Positions 23,143 to 35,100 of a stretch of DNA of 64,000 nucleotides are shown one piece after another. The notes beneath the pieces were generated by a model, which had not been told where the DNA came from, ran no database searches, and saw only the letters and a list, made by a program, of their open reading frames with translations. The stretch is taken from positions 1,736,001 through 1,800,000 of the forward strand of contig MQVO02000005.1 of NCBI GenBank assembly GCA_001986395.2, given 5' to 3'. Positions within the stretch are counted from its first letter, which is position 1, and every line of letters begins with the position of its first letter. This stretch comes from Irpex lacteus. Its lineage: Eukaryota; Basidiomycota; Agaricomycetes; Polyporales; Irpicaceae. Both the position numbers and the translations under genes were made by a program.

Positions 23143-23453
23143 ATGCGTTTCACTGTCGCCTTCGCCGTCCTTGCCATTGTTGCCAGCGCAAGTGCCAAGG
23201 CCCTAACCAAGCGCCAGACTGGCGTGTCCAATCCCGCTACTTGTCTTTCGGCGGCCGCCCCCATTCTGGGTACTCTCGATATTGTTACTTGCACTACCGG
23301 GACTACTTGCTCGGATGCCACTACCACCACCCAATCCATCTTGGGCGAGGCTGTTAGTTTCACTGTCGGTGTAAGTCGTCGTCTTTGACGGTCCTCTGGG
23401 AAAATATGGACAGATAACTTACAAAGTGTTTTCTAACACAGATCTGCGAGTGA
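23143..23453 (+). CDS. small secreted cysteine protein, paralog C
   Basis: Exons 23143-23370 and 23442-23453 (phase 0) give 79 residues. A signal peptide (MRFTVAFAVLAIVASASA) is followed by a clear Kex2-like Lys-Arg (ALTKRQ). The mature part has four cysteines: ATC, IVTC, GTTC and the last-exon ICE. The stretch QSILGEAVSFTVG precedes the intron. It starts like paralog A (MRFTV in both), so these two appear to be the closest pair in the signal region. Confidence 0.7.
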
Positions 23454-23548
23454 ATAAACACTTGGTGTGCTATATCAAGGGATGGAAAGGGTATTGGCAG
23501 AGCGACTCTGAAGGAAATATTGATCGTCAATTGAAAGAGTTGAATGTA

Positions 23549-23845
23549 TTAACTGAAAATCACATACGGAGAATTTGCGAGTTCATGTTTTGATAGTGCA
23601 TCTGCCAGCCTTAAGTTGTCTTGTGGTATAGCAGCGGAGATTCGCAGCTGAGTATGGTCCAATGTTCTTGCTATTGGGTGGCAGGCCATTCCGCTCCAGG
23701 TTGCGCACCAGATGCCGCTGGCTCCATCTTCACGGTGCAATCGAGTATTAAGTTGGACACATTGCTCCAGCGAGAGTGAGAGAACGTCAATCTTCTCGTT
23801 TTCGATTGCGGCATAATACTCGCTCAGATAGAGAGCAGTTACCAT
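23549..23845 (-). CDS. hypothetical single-exon frame
   Basis: A minus-strand frame with a true ATG at 23845 runs 98 codons (MVTALYLSEYYAAIENEK ... SPYVIFS). Its composition is protein-like but no motif or family is recognised. It lies convergent to paralog C. It could be the 3' exon of a longer gene. Confidence 0.25.
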   Translation of the reverse strand: MVTALYLSEYYAAIENEKIDVLSLSLEQCVQLNTRLHREDGASGIWCATWSGMACHPIARTLDHTQLRISAAIPQDNLRLADALSKHELANSPYVIFS

Positions 23846-24314
23846 AAGTATCTTCCCGGCGTAGGTGAGTCTTCGTTGAGACTAGTACTGAGCACTTATT
23901 TACGTCGCTGACGCCGAGGACGCCGTGATTTACTGCAGTTGTCAACGATGCTGAACATCGGTTTGGGGAAGGGACTACATAGTGAGTGGATCAGGTGTAT
24001 AAATGCTGCTCAAAGCAGATACTTGTGGCCTTAGACACGTCCGACAAGCTCTACATTATCGCAGATAAAATAAGTCGAACCCTATAGCTAGATGGGCGTG
24101 TTGAGAAACTTACCGGATTTCGAACTGTTAGGAATCCTGGGATACGTCTCCCCTTTGCAGCGTACGCGTGCGGACTCCCAGGAAGTATGTAATTAGTACG
24201 AGCACTAGCACTGACTGTTATTCTGCGTGTATAAGCTGAGCCATGGCAGCCCCAGGTCCCCCGATGCTGGTGTCATGAATGAGATGCGGTTAATTTTGTG
24301 AGTAACCTGGATTT
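23846..24314. other. no recognised gene
   Basis: Nothing with coding support was seen. Confidence 0.4.
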
Positions 24315-25978
24315 TTATGTAGTATAGATATATGCTCGTACTGTCACGAGGTCCATCGCTGGAATTTCCGGCACGCAATTGACAGGCAACGTCGTAGTGG
24401 GTCGGCGCGTTCCATACATAAGTAGTGGCATCATAATCGGCTCAGCAGCAGGTATGGTCGCTGTGTACTCACGTGCTGTAAGCTCGTCCAGCACAATATA
24501 TACCACATAGCATATGATATTGTTTACAGCTAGCACTTGAAGAGGTCGAGGAAACCCCTCACAGGCTCATCCACTGGCCGCGCAATTGAAACAACACTCG
24601 AACTTGCACTGGTCGCCTTGACTTGGCGATCACGTGTAGCGGCGTACGGACGAAGGGAAGTTAGGACCCGATCTTGTATATCCCTATGAAGTGGCACACA
24701 TTAGTTTCCAGTGTTATCTAGAATCTCTGTCACTTACTGATGAGTCTGAGTACTGTAATAGTACAAGTGTGCGACTCGGACTCGGAGCAGGCTTTGGCGC
24801 TTTAATTGATAAGCCAATGGCACGGCTCAATTAGACGCTACGTACCGAGTAGTCCCGATGTGCGCTGCCATTTGAAGTAAGTGTAGAACTTCGGGCGCCA
24901 GAAGAGTCTTCTTGCTATTCAACGCATCACAGGTCAAACTCGAAATCGATGCTTCAAGTAAGGGCACGCCCAGGTACATACCATGTGCATGGTACGCTGA
25001 GACCAGAATTTCAAATACGAAGACTCACGTACGGCTCTGCTTGCGTCTCCTTGTTTGAAAGATGGCTGATGAGCCTTCAAGCTTCATATTCAAGTACAGT
25101 AGCAACTTAAACTTAATACCATGAAGAGTGATCACTTCGAGTGGTATGTTGTTGTAACTAGATTATACTATGATATGTGAGTCTACCCAAAAGAATATGC
25201 TAGGTGACTATTACCATGACTAACACAGTAGCATGTCGGCTTCCAAACACTGATTTCGGATATCTTCCGTGACTGGCACCAACTCGAGCACAGGGCGCGC
25301 ATCAATCTAGGAGTCGAGCAGGAACAGCCTGAATTCTCCCCGAGAGGGTTCCGAACGCTCATTAGGATACCTCTTCCTCCAATTTCAGGTAGGGAGCAGT
25401 TGCTTTACGATAAGTCCATCAAGGGCTCGGCACCTCTAGTGGTACGCCGTGAGGAGCGGCCACTATTATTGCTATTAGAATGCCAAACTTGGAGAATGAA
25501 AGAGTTAGGTCCTGAGCATGTGTGACAGCGGTGATACTTACGGTATGTCCCTTGTGTAGTAAGACGTCACTCCCATGATCCCGTAGCCCTCTGATATAGC
25601 ATTGCAGCTACTCGCTATTGCTGAGAACACTGATATACTCATTCTCAGAAAAAAGTGGAAGGCTCGTGTCTAAGAGCAGTTAGAACGTTCAATTCAAGTT
25701 CATAGTGTTACCGCCGAAGAAGTGATACAGCCGGTCTTCGTAACCTGTGTGATATCAGCCTGAGAGGTGAGTGATATGAGTATACAATGTGAGATAGCGC
25801 AGCTCAGTAGTGGTACGCACGCTGTATTCTTGACATCATAGGTTGTGTCTGGCAAGCTCATTCTTGAGACACGCGCACCTTGTGGTAATACAGAAGATGA
25901 CACCTCAGGGAATGCTCTGGTAATGCTCGCGAGATTCGAACGTTCGCTAGGGCTCAACGACCTATTCTGGGAATTCAT
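24315..25978 (-). CDS. multi-exon hypothetical gene divergent from paralog D
   Basis: Starting at the ATG at 25978 (MNSQNRSLSPSERSNLAS, Ser-rich), exons 25821-25978, 25712-25759, 25542-25643 and 25409-25471 join in phase and include RMSLPDTTYDVKNTA and MSISVFSAIASSCNAI. Further exons on the same strand are clear in isolation: KQGDASRAV, SISSLTCDALNSKKTLLAPE and VLHLLQMAAHIGTTR, then HLYYYSTQTHQ and DRVLTSLRPYAATRDR. The middle exon (around 25310) and the 3' end remain unresolved. The family is unknown. The start is 27 bases from the TATA box of paralog D, so the promoters must overlap. Confidence 0.35.
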
Positions 25979-26004
25979 AGAGGATTTATAGTGCTGGCAA
26001 ATAC

Positions 26005-26010
26005 TATAAA
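26005..26010 (+). promoter_or_regulatory. TATA box of secreted-protein paralog D
   Basis: tataaaggagg starts 156 bases before the ATG of paralog D. Confidence 0.6.
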
Positions 26011-26160
26011 GGAGGGGCGGAATCGAGACGAGGTCAGCAGCAACAATCCGCTGCAGCACTCAGAGCCTCCCAACCGCTATCTACTCACCAGTGGAGTATG
26101 GTCCCGCCTCAGCTCAACTTAAGAAATCCCACTCACCTACTATTTCCATGACTAGACACC

Positions 26161-26495
26161 ATGCGTTTCTCCATTATCACTCTCCTCGTGGCCGCCATCA
26201 CTACTGCGAATGCGGCTGTGCTCGCTGAGCGAAAGGAAGAGGTGGCTAATCCTCTGGCTTGCCTCTCTGTCGGATTGTCTGGCCAGACCTTTGATATTCT
26301 TACCTGCTCTGCCCCACGACTTGCAACGTCGCCTTAACCGAGAGCTTCCCTCTCTCCCTCTTGCCAGGCATCAACATTGGCACTCTCGCATTCACTTTTG
26401 GAGTAAGTCGCTCAATTGTGGAAACATTATTGGAGAAATCTCACTCACCATATACTTCTCTTACACTCTTGTAGCTTTGCTCAGCCTCTGCGTAA
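26161..26495 (+). pseudogene. small secreted cysteine protein, paralog D, frameshifted
   Basis: The signal peptide (MRFSIITLLVAAITTANA), the junction LAERK and the first cysteines (ACLSVG, ILTC) match the family, and the intron (26403-26474, after TTTGGA) and last exon (26475-26495, LCSASA) are intact. The first exon is 242 bases, one short of whole codons. At the CCCC run 26312-26315 the frame goes out and hits a stop at 26334. One base later the expected TTCNVALTESF and GINIGTLAFTFG resume. It is either a recent pseudogene or a homopolymer assembly error. Confidence 0.7.
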
Positions 26496-28236
26496 ATGAT
26501 TACTGTGGACTCAATCGACCTTCTCCATGACTAGAGAGAGCAGATAGCACTGAGGATTAATGGCGAGAATGGAAATATGGAGAGGAAGTCCGGCTCGCGT
26601 TTTGACAGCTTCATAGACTTCACTGATACTGATGACTCGGATGACGCGTCGTCGGTATCCCGTACCATATGAATATATGACAGCCTTGTGCATTTGCGAA
26701 ACCGAGAACGTGTCGATAACAATGTTTTAAGTTCCGCGCGGTGCTTTCCTGTCTCCGGACGATGAGAGGAACCAGCAGGTTCGAACCTGAGGGTCTGAGT
26801 CATGAGTACAAAAGTCTCACTCAGGCTCCATATGGTACGGAGGTACTACAGATGTTTAGATACCTCCGGTGAACTTTGCGAGGCTCTTTGACGGTGGCGT
26901 GACCTTACAGTACAGTCCTTTTTTCGGCTGACGTGAATGGCCGAATACAGACCCAGGCGATACACAATTTGCATTCGCCTTTTGGTGGGTATAGTTTGGT
27001 TTGAGGGCTTGGATCCTGCTTTTATTTCCAATCGGCTTTCACATCTGCGCCGTCGTGAATAAATGGTATATCGATTGATTACTGCGATACATGACCGAAG
27101 ATTGTGCCTAACATGCTTGACATTAGTGCGTATGAATTAAGTTTTCAACCGTGAGGACGACTGACATCGTAAAGAAGAATGATTATCGTACTCAGCGATG
27201 ACGTGCATTAAATGCAAGCGGCTTTTACACATTTAGTGACCATCACTCCCATTCCAGAGATTGACAGGGAGCTAGCAATGGTGATAAACGATGGACAAAG
27301 CCATAGAGTACGGGTCATTGGTATCGGACTTTCCAGGCTGCAGCTGCTTCGGTCAGTGTGTGGGATCTAAAAGACAGCATCATTCATACTACGAGATTCA
27401 GGAGGTATGCTAAACCCCTTCAATACTGAAGAACGAGCTTGCTGGTACTTGACAAGTTCAGCATCAGTGGACGATAGATCACAGTGAGAGATGACAAATT
27501 TGAACATACACGGGACGACCCTTTGTGAAGTGATTAATAGGTAGTATCCGTTATGATAGTTGAACAGCAGCTATAGGCCTTCATTTGACACAAGTTATAT
27601 TGTGCGTTCCGTTGTTCGCAAGGTAAAGTTCAAGTTGCAGCGCCTGAGGATGAGAGTTTTCAGCTACCAACGTGTCAATATATGAAGGGACATCAAACTA
27701 ATATCATGTCACATAGAGCACTTGTAGTTATCTTTAGCAGTTTCGTGCTCATTATCGGAAGGCTGGGGAGTCTCGACTCAGCGTCCTCAGTACAGCGGGT
27801 AAAGTAGGTCTGCTATCAACGGATGTCAATTATGTCACCATCTATCTTTAAGGTAAGTGTAGTGTTCACATGTTTCTAGTTGTGCATTGGACTCAGGTGG
27901 GTGACCCGCCGCGCTGTATGTCCTGTGATCTCTGTACGGCAGCGAGCTAGGTTAGGACAAATAATGAATCGACGGATGGGCCACTCACCTCCGCGGTGCC
28001 GCCGCCTTCTTCGGCTCCTATCCTATTCTCAAATTCCACCTGACAATGACAGTAAACATGAATATTCTTATAGGCTAATACGGATAGTATGCTGTCTAGC
28101 CTCGTGCTTAGACGTTAAGTAGGTCGCGCCAGTGCCTCTCATGCCAGGAATATTTGTACCACCTTCTCCATATACCAGGTAGGGTCAGTGCGCCAAAGGA
28201 CCAAGCTAGTGGTGACTCAACGGGCATCACACTGGT
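26496..28236. other. no recognised gene
   Basis: Short frames on both strands have no recognisable content. Minus-strand exons of the gene fragment at 28237-28780 may extend into this stretch. Confidence 0.35.
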
Positions 28237-28780
28237 TTAGTGCGATTTGATGGCCGCTGTGCTGGTTGAGTTCCGACTCACATGGACTGCAAAGACGGCG
28301 GTGTGGAGTATACCCAGCATGCACCGCCGAGAGCAATGACGATATTCATCGCTAAGAACGCAGAGAGTAGCCAGTGCCACTAAAAGCGGCGTATCGCTTG
28401 TCCTAAACTCCCAGCTCCTCAATACCAAGGTCCACCGCCGGTAACACATGAGATGGTTGAAGTCAAAACCGTGGTTTCCAAACTCTTCAGGCGTTGAATA
28501 AAGGAAGCAAGTGATGGTGTGACCTCTATGCAATATACTAGAGTGGGTAAGCCGTTGCTAAAAATCACCAAGCAGCATAAAAGGAATGTCATTCAGTAAT
28601 CGCGTGCTTGAAGTCATAGGTGACGTCTGAGAAACTCACGACTAGCCCCCCTCCGGCTCGAGCTTGATCGTCATATCGAGAAATGATGTCCAAAGGACCT
28701 CCTTGGCCATTCAACCAACGCCGACGCAAGGCAAGAACGTCCGGAGGATGTGGAAAAGGAGCTGTCGTTTTCCATTTCAT
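28237..28780 (-). pseudogene. fragments of a hypothetical gene divergent from paralog E
   Basis: From the ATG at 28780 (MKWKTTAPFPHPPD) a frame reads to VVSFSDVTYDFKHAI, which resembles RMSLPDTTYDVKN in the gene beside paralog D. At the matching position of the donor (GC/GTGCGT there) this copy has GC/GATTAC, so the splice donor looks lost. A second frame (28237-28533) contains RTSDTPLLVALATLC, resembling VPTPVLLARLAYLG in the gene at 29625-30380. These matches are short and by eye. The start is 39 bases from the TATA box of paralog E. Confidence 0.25.
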
Positions 28781-28818
28781 ACTCAGATATCATGTACCAG
28801 TGACGTCAATCTACGAGG

Positions 28819-28824
28819 TATAAA
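28819..28824 (+). promoter_or_regulatory. TATA box of secreted-protein paralog E
   Basis: tataaagagagg starts 149 bases before the ATG of paralog E. Confidence 0.6.
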
Positions 28825-28967
28825 GAGAGGTGTTACAGAGCTTTTCCACAGTAGCAGTTATTACAAGTCTCACATTTCTCCCAGCCTCCAAACCACTCCG
28901 AGTCAAGAAAGTAGGTGCTACCTTCAGTACAATTAACCCTCCTTATGTCCTCTTCATCCTAGTCACA

Positions 28968-29254
28968 ATGCATTTCGCTACCGCCGCCATCGTCGCCGTC
29001 GCCGTCGCTTTCGCCAGTGCTAATGCAACGACGCTGACCGAGCGCCAGGCGACTTGCAATGTCTGCGCCCAACTCGGTTTTTATGGACTTGGCACAGTGG
29101 CAACTATTCCCTGCCCCGTTGGCACTTGCTATCCGTGCCATTTTTATGGCTTTTCTGTCTTGAATATGACCGCAGCTTTGAATATTGGTGTGAGTACTCT
29201 CATTATGCCTGTAATATTTGATATACTCATTCTGTCCCTCAGACTTGCCACTAG
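28968..29254 (+). CDS. small secreted cysteine protein, paralog E
   Basis: Exons 28968-29189 and 29243-29254 (phase 0) give 77 residues. A signal peptide (MHFATAAIVAVAVAFASANA) is followed by TLTERQ. This copy has six cysteines (TCNVC, IPC, GTC, PC and last-exon TCH), two more than most copies. The region LNMTAALNIG precedes the intron and carries one possible N-glycosylation site (NMT). Confidence 0.7.
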
Positions 29255-29624
29255 AATACTTCGGCTCAGCCGGCAAAGCGATACTGTATGTCCTCAGCAG
29301 TAACATCTGTCGACCGTCATCATGATGAAAACGCGTACACGGGAGAAACAGAGACAAACTGACCTTTTTGATAACACGACGAAAATCCCAGATTGAGTGA
29401 CTGGCAAATGTAACTTGATGTACTTTTGATGCATAGTGAGCCTTGCATGATGAGTGATCTTCGAATGAGGTGGCGATATCCGTATTGAGCCTTGTGAACT
29501 TAGTAAGTATTGATCTATTGAGCTACTGTCTTACCAGTCGGCAGTGCGAAAACACATACCGGTCAATAGCACAATTGCGAACTTGCTTCAATCAGGAAAC
29601 CTCAAATATCTGCTCGAGTAGAAC
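29255..29624. other. 3' side of paralog E, no recognised gene
   Basis: Nothing with coding support was seen. Confidence 0.4.
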
Positions 29625-30380
29625 TCAAGTCATGGAGCAGCACTGGTCACGCAAGGCACATGTATAATTACGTCTGTTGGTACACATCCATAGATCAGTG
29701 CGGGAAACACTAAAGTGGACTTTATCTACTAAGAGAAATATTAGACACTTCATTGATCACTGGCGGATGAGGCTACTCACGAGACGAGGGCGACTTGAAG
29801 TTCGCTACTGGAGCTGTTCAACTCGCCGAGCACATTGAAGAGCGCAGAACCTAGATATGCTAGCCTGGCAAGGAGAACGGGAGTCGGAACCGAGATCACT
29901 TCAGAAGAAACAGCTGGCCGTGCATCCTCTATGAACTTGGATTGAGGAGTCTATGTAGACGCATTATTTCTTAACCCCAAGTCAGACATGAATAATCTCA
30001 CCGAGGGAGATAAATTGCGATTCGCCTCCCTCGAGGGAGAACGCAGCCTTGTCCTTGTTGAAAGCTGACCGGATTGCAAACTAGGCGTTCAAACTTGGGT
30101 ACGTCAGTTGCATTTGTCCTGAATCTATATGAGAGCTGGATTTAAGCCACTCACTTTTCTAGATGATACGTTGGCCTGGTACGAGAACGGTGAAAAAGGC
30201 AGTCTGGAGGCTAGGGAGGGAACACTTGAGGTCCTTGATAGTCTGTGAATACCGAAACATATACTCTCATAGCTTCTGAATACTTCCATGGCTTATGACC
30301 ACCCATATACTGACGGAGTCAATAACCGACAAATACACGGTGAATGTGTGGTACCTTGATACAGGTTGCTTTGCAGTCAT
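29625..30380 (-). CDS. hypothetical Ser-rich protein with hydrophobic segment
   Basis: Minus-strand exons 30355-30380, 30155-30242, about 30002-30064 and 29781-29950 join in phase: MTAKQPVSRLSRTSSVPSLA, LSTRTRLRSPSREANRN, and TPQSKFIEDARPAVSSEV continuing to VPTPVLLARLAYLGSALFN. A last exon ending at 29625 is the least certain. No family is recognised. The Ser/Arg-rich head and the TPVLLARLAYLG segment resemble pieces of the divergent partners of paralogs D and E, suggesting one gene family, but by eye only. It sits 78 bases beyond the 3' end of the NDUFS7 gene, on the same strand. Confidence 0.4.
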
Positions 30381-30457
30381 TGTTATATCAAATCCAGTGA
30401 GAGATTGCAGAAACGGTTAATTACAGAGGAGTCTAGTACCACGCTGAAACCTCTCAA

Positions 30458-31474
<1,017 letters not shown>

Positions 31475-32169
31475 GTTGACCTAAGTATGGCTGACGACAT
31501 GGCAGCGAGAGAGAGAGAGGATTAACCAGCGAAGGTGGGTCCGCGCTGTCTTGAACAATGAGCTCAAATCCCTGGGTCATGAATGGCCCAACCCACCCGA
31601 CTCCGGCCGGCGCGACTCTGATCCTTCTCTCTGGGCCGAATCCGGCGTGGCCGGTCGCTAAGCTCCGGTATTGGCGCCGAAGCGTCGGCAACCCCGCACC
31701 ACGTGCACCGACGGACATACGCCAGGCAGCCGACGGGCGGGGGATTCTGGACGTCGTTAAAGTCGGTAAATGAAGGTTGTATTAGACGTAATTACGCTAA
31801 ATACAACGGGTGTAACGAGCTACGGCCGACGTCTAGTAGGGGCTCGAAGGAATCTTAACGATAAGAGCGGCTCAGTCCGGAGCTCATTAGTGCTCTCGGC
31901 GTGCTGCCCAGTCAGTGCACAGCAACGGCCATCGTTCTACTTACGCTCTTTGCTTTCTTATTTTCTTGACCATCCTAATACCCCTCGACTCGTTGTATTT
32001 GTGCGTGCTCGTCGAACAGCACGTTGAGGAACCAGGCGGCAGCGGTGACAGACGACTTGTAGCCTGTCATTTCCATTCCCGCCGCATCACCAACTTAATA
32101 ATTCCTATACGGCAGTCTCGACGCTGAGCTCGGCTCCCTGCATTTTCCTCTCATCTTGTGTCTCTCTCC
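31475..32169. other. divergent promoter region, NDUFS7 and CVEC protein
   Basis: The two genes diverge from here. A minus-strand frame of 167 codons (31215-31718) overlaps the NDUFS7 5' exons in another frame and is judged a shadow. No gene is supported. Confidence 0.5.
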
Positions 32170-35100
32170 ATGGCGGCTGCTCTCCATCTCCTGTCGACGA
32201 GCGAGACCCAGTTGTCCTCTCTAGGCCTGCAAGATACGTACTCACGACGCATGACGATCACGGATCTCGACCTCAGAGACGACCGTTACCCCACGCTCAG
32301 CTCGTCCTCACGCCACACCCCCGCCCTTTCGAGCAGCCCCCTCGTGTACTCTGACCGACCCCCTGCGGACGCCCCGACGACGACAGACGGCGCGCGAACG
32401 AGCTGGGTCGACTATACGCCCGTGATGGGCAGACAGAGCGGGTACAATGAGGCGTGGGTAGGAGAGATGCCAGAGAAGCAGAGGCAGTCGCCCAGCCAGC
32501 AGCCACAGCACCAGCCAATAGACTCGTCTCCGCAGGGGCGTGACGTTATAGGGCAGCGAGAGAGTCAAAGCCTTGTGGCTGATGGCATTGGCTCTGTCCT
32601 CACGCCTTCGGGAAGCAACCCCTCTCCCGCTGGTCTCGACGGCCGCGGCGGCCTCCCTCGCGACGACAACGACAACGACTCGTCGCCCCCATTTCTGTCA
32701 ACGCCTCAATTTCCAGGTGAAGGCCTTCCATCGCCGGAGATGGGACAGCGAGCGTCTGGGCTGGTTCAGGTCCGTGGCAATCAGTATGTCGCTTCTAGTC
32801 CCCGCCATCCTTCTCTGCCTCCAGCCGGTGCAGGGACTGCTCAAAGCACCTCCGTCGTTCCCCCATCTCCCATCGTGCCCATGTCTGCTGGCCCCTCCTA
32901 CAGTCCTGCAGCTGCCGCCGCCGCCATGGCAATTCCCATTTCGCCCAAACCGCGCGCCTTTGCCCAGCAACCAACTTACATCAACTCGTCCACGGCCAAC
33001 CCCTCCTATGCCCCGCCACAGATCCCAAAAGAGGAAATATGTGTCGAATGTGCGATGCGAGACCAGGACATGGCAGACGTAGATGTGACAAGCCCTGGTA
33101 TCTGGGAACGGGAGAGTGACGCATTGTATGAAGAACTATGCAGACGCGAGGAACTCGAGGCCGTCGCGGGCCTTCCACCACCACCTGAAAACTCTGGCAG
33201 ACCTCGTGCAAAGGGACACCGACTAACAGAGGAGCACTTGAAAGCGTGGACAGCAGTGGTATGTGGCCGTATCGACCATATGGTGACCGTCGTTCTCAGC
33301 GTCTTTCTTCCCTATAGAACCCCAAGGAGCCCTCGTCACGCCAGCAAACCCTCGACCAATATGTCAAATCACAGCGGGCACTACTCGAGGCGGAAGCAGC
33401 AGCTCATTCTCGTGCCATGCGGGAGTCGCGGATGATTGACGACCGCATGCGCGACGCCTACGCTCAGCTACGGCGGTCGGCGTATGAGCTTGGCAGCAGC
33501 GCTCAACCCGTTGACGACACTACCGGCGTGCGCATCAAGTCTCCCCGTTCCATGTCCGCATCCCAAGTACCCGTTGCATCTCACAGTCGTGAAGTCACTC
33601 TTCTTGAGAACGGCATGATCGTAGAACACGTTGATGTCAAGAAGGAAGAGAAGGAGCGGAAACGAGAGGAGAGACGCGAACGCAGCCGAGCAAGGAAGTC
33701 GTCTCGCGGCTCTCGTGGTAACAACGCAGACGTGACGTCGGTGTACTCGCTCAACACACCGATGCAGACCGACAGCGGCTTCTTCTCTGGTATGCGAAGT
33801 GAGTCGAGGTACTCTCAGTCTATCTCACAACGCCCGCCAAGCATCATGACTGGTGCGACTGGCGGAAACGAGATTCCACCTCTTCTACGTGCACAGTCCC
33901 AGGCCTCTTTCTCCGACATGCAAAGCATCGGCTCCTCCGCCACTTCACCTCGGCGGTCGAGATTCTTTGGATTCAAGAATCTCAGCACGGGCTTCCGGAG
34001 CCAGGATAGCTTGGCTCCTTCTGGAAGTATGATTGACATGCAGTAAGTGCCACATGCAATGTGCTTCCTCTTGGATGGTATTAATACCTTTTTCAGTCTT
34101 GCCCTTCATCAAGAACAACAATATCGACATCTCGCGAACCGTGGCGGTGACACTGTTGATATTGGCAGTAATGCCCCGACTCTTCGTGCAGGTGAAGGCT
34201 TTGCAGGTCCTGTGGCCCCAGAGCAACCCGATGCAACGGAGGTTCAAGCAACGAAGAAACGGAAGGGATTGTTGAAGTTCTGGAAACTGGTGACCGGTCA
34301 ACTCGATAAACGTGAGACGCCCGAGACCAGGCGATCACAGTCGCGTTCCATGGACCGAACGTTGGATGAACCTCTTGCACCTCCGCCTCCGCTTTCGTAT
34401 CTGTTGAACCGTGGTTCCAAAGGTCACCTTTCTACACCTTCCTTGCCTTCCGCTATCTCACCCAGCAGTCTCTCACCATACGCCACATCACCTCCCACAG
34501 CACCTTCCAGCCTTGTTCCGTCCCCCACCTCTTCGCCCCGTTCCACAGGAGACAATAGCGACAGGAAACGAGAACCGAGCGGACAAGAGTACGACGATCA
34601 AGGTGGCATTATCGAACCGACGGTTTCTGATTATGATCTCCGCGGACGCCCCAGACAGCCTTCGTGGGCAACACCGAACTCATTCAGTCCATCATCACCG
34701 CCTACTTCCATTCCCGCCTTCCCCACCGCTAGGCCACGAAACGCTGCTGCGCGCCGTGACAAGTCCCTACCACCTCTGCCAGGAGAGTCTCCCATCGAGT
34801 TCCCCAACCAGCAACGTCCACAGACCGTATTCACTTACGACCCGCGGACAATGCCGTTCGACGGTCTTCTCCCGCCTGATGCCGCCTTCCGCTCGGCTGA
34901 AACCCGTCGGCAGTCGTTCGGCGGCCTTACGTCACGACCGTTCGGAGGCTCGCAGACGCTGCCCGCGAAAGGTGCGATCGCACGGAGCCCGAACGTTCCA
35001 TCGTTCCTCGCTGAAGAGAAGTACGGCGAGTTCGGTATGCCCGGACAGACGAGCCGGAATTCGTTGTATGTGCCCCCGGACAAGCCAAAGAAGAGGAAGA

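Noticed and set aside
25234..25526. 97-codon plus-strand frame without ATG (VGFQTLISDIFRDWHQLEH...)
   Set aside because: It looks protein-like, but the same bases hold minus-strand exons that join in phase with a longer gene; the plus frame has no start or clear upstream exon. Not fully excluded.
19085..29254. Idea that the five small secreted proteins are hydrophobins
   Set aside because: They have four to six cysteines, with no eight-cysteine pattern and no paired CC, so the hydrophobin signature is absent.
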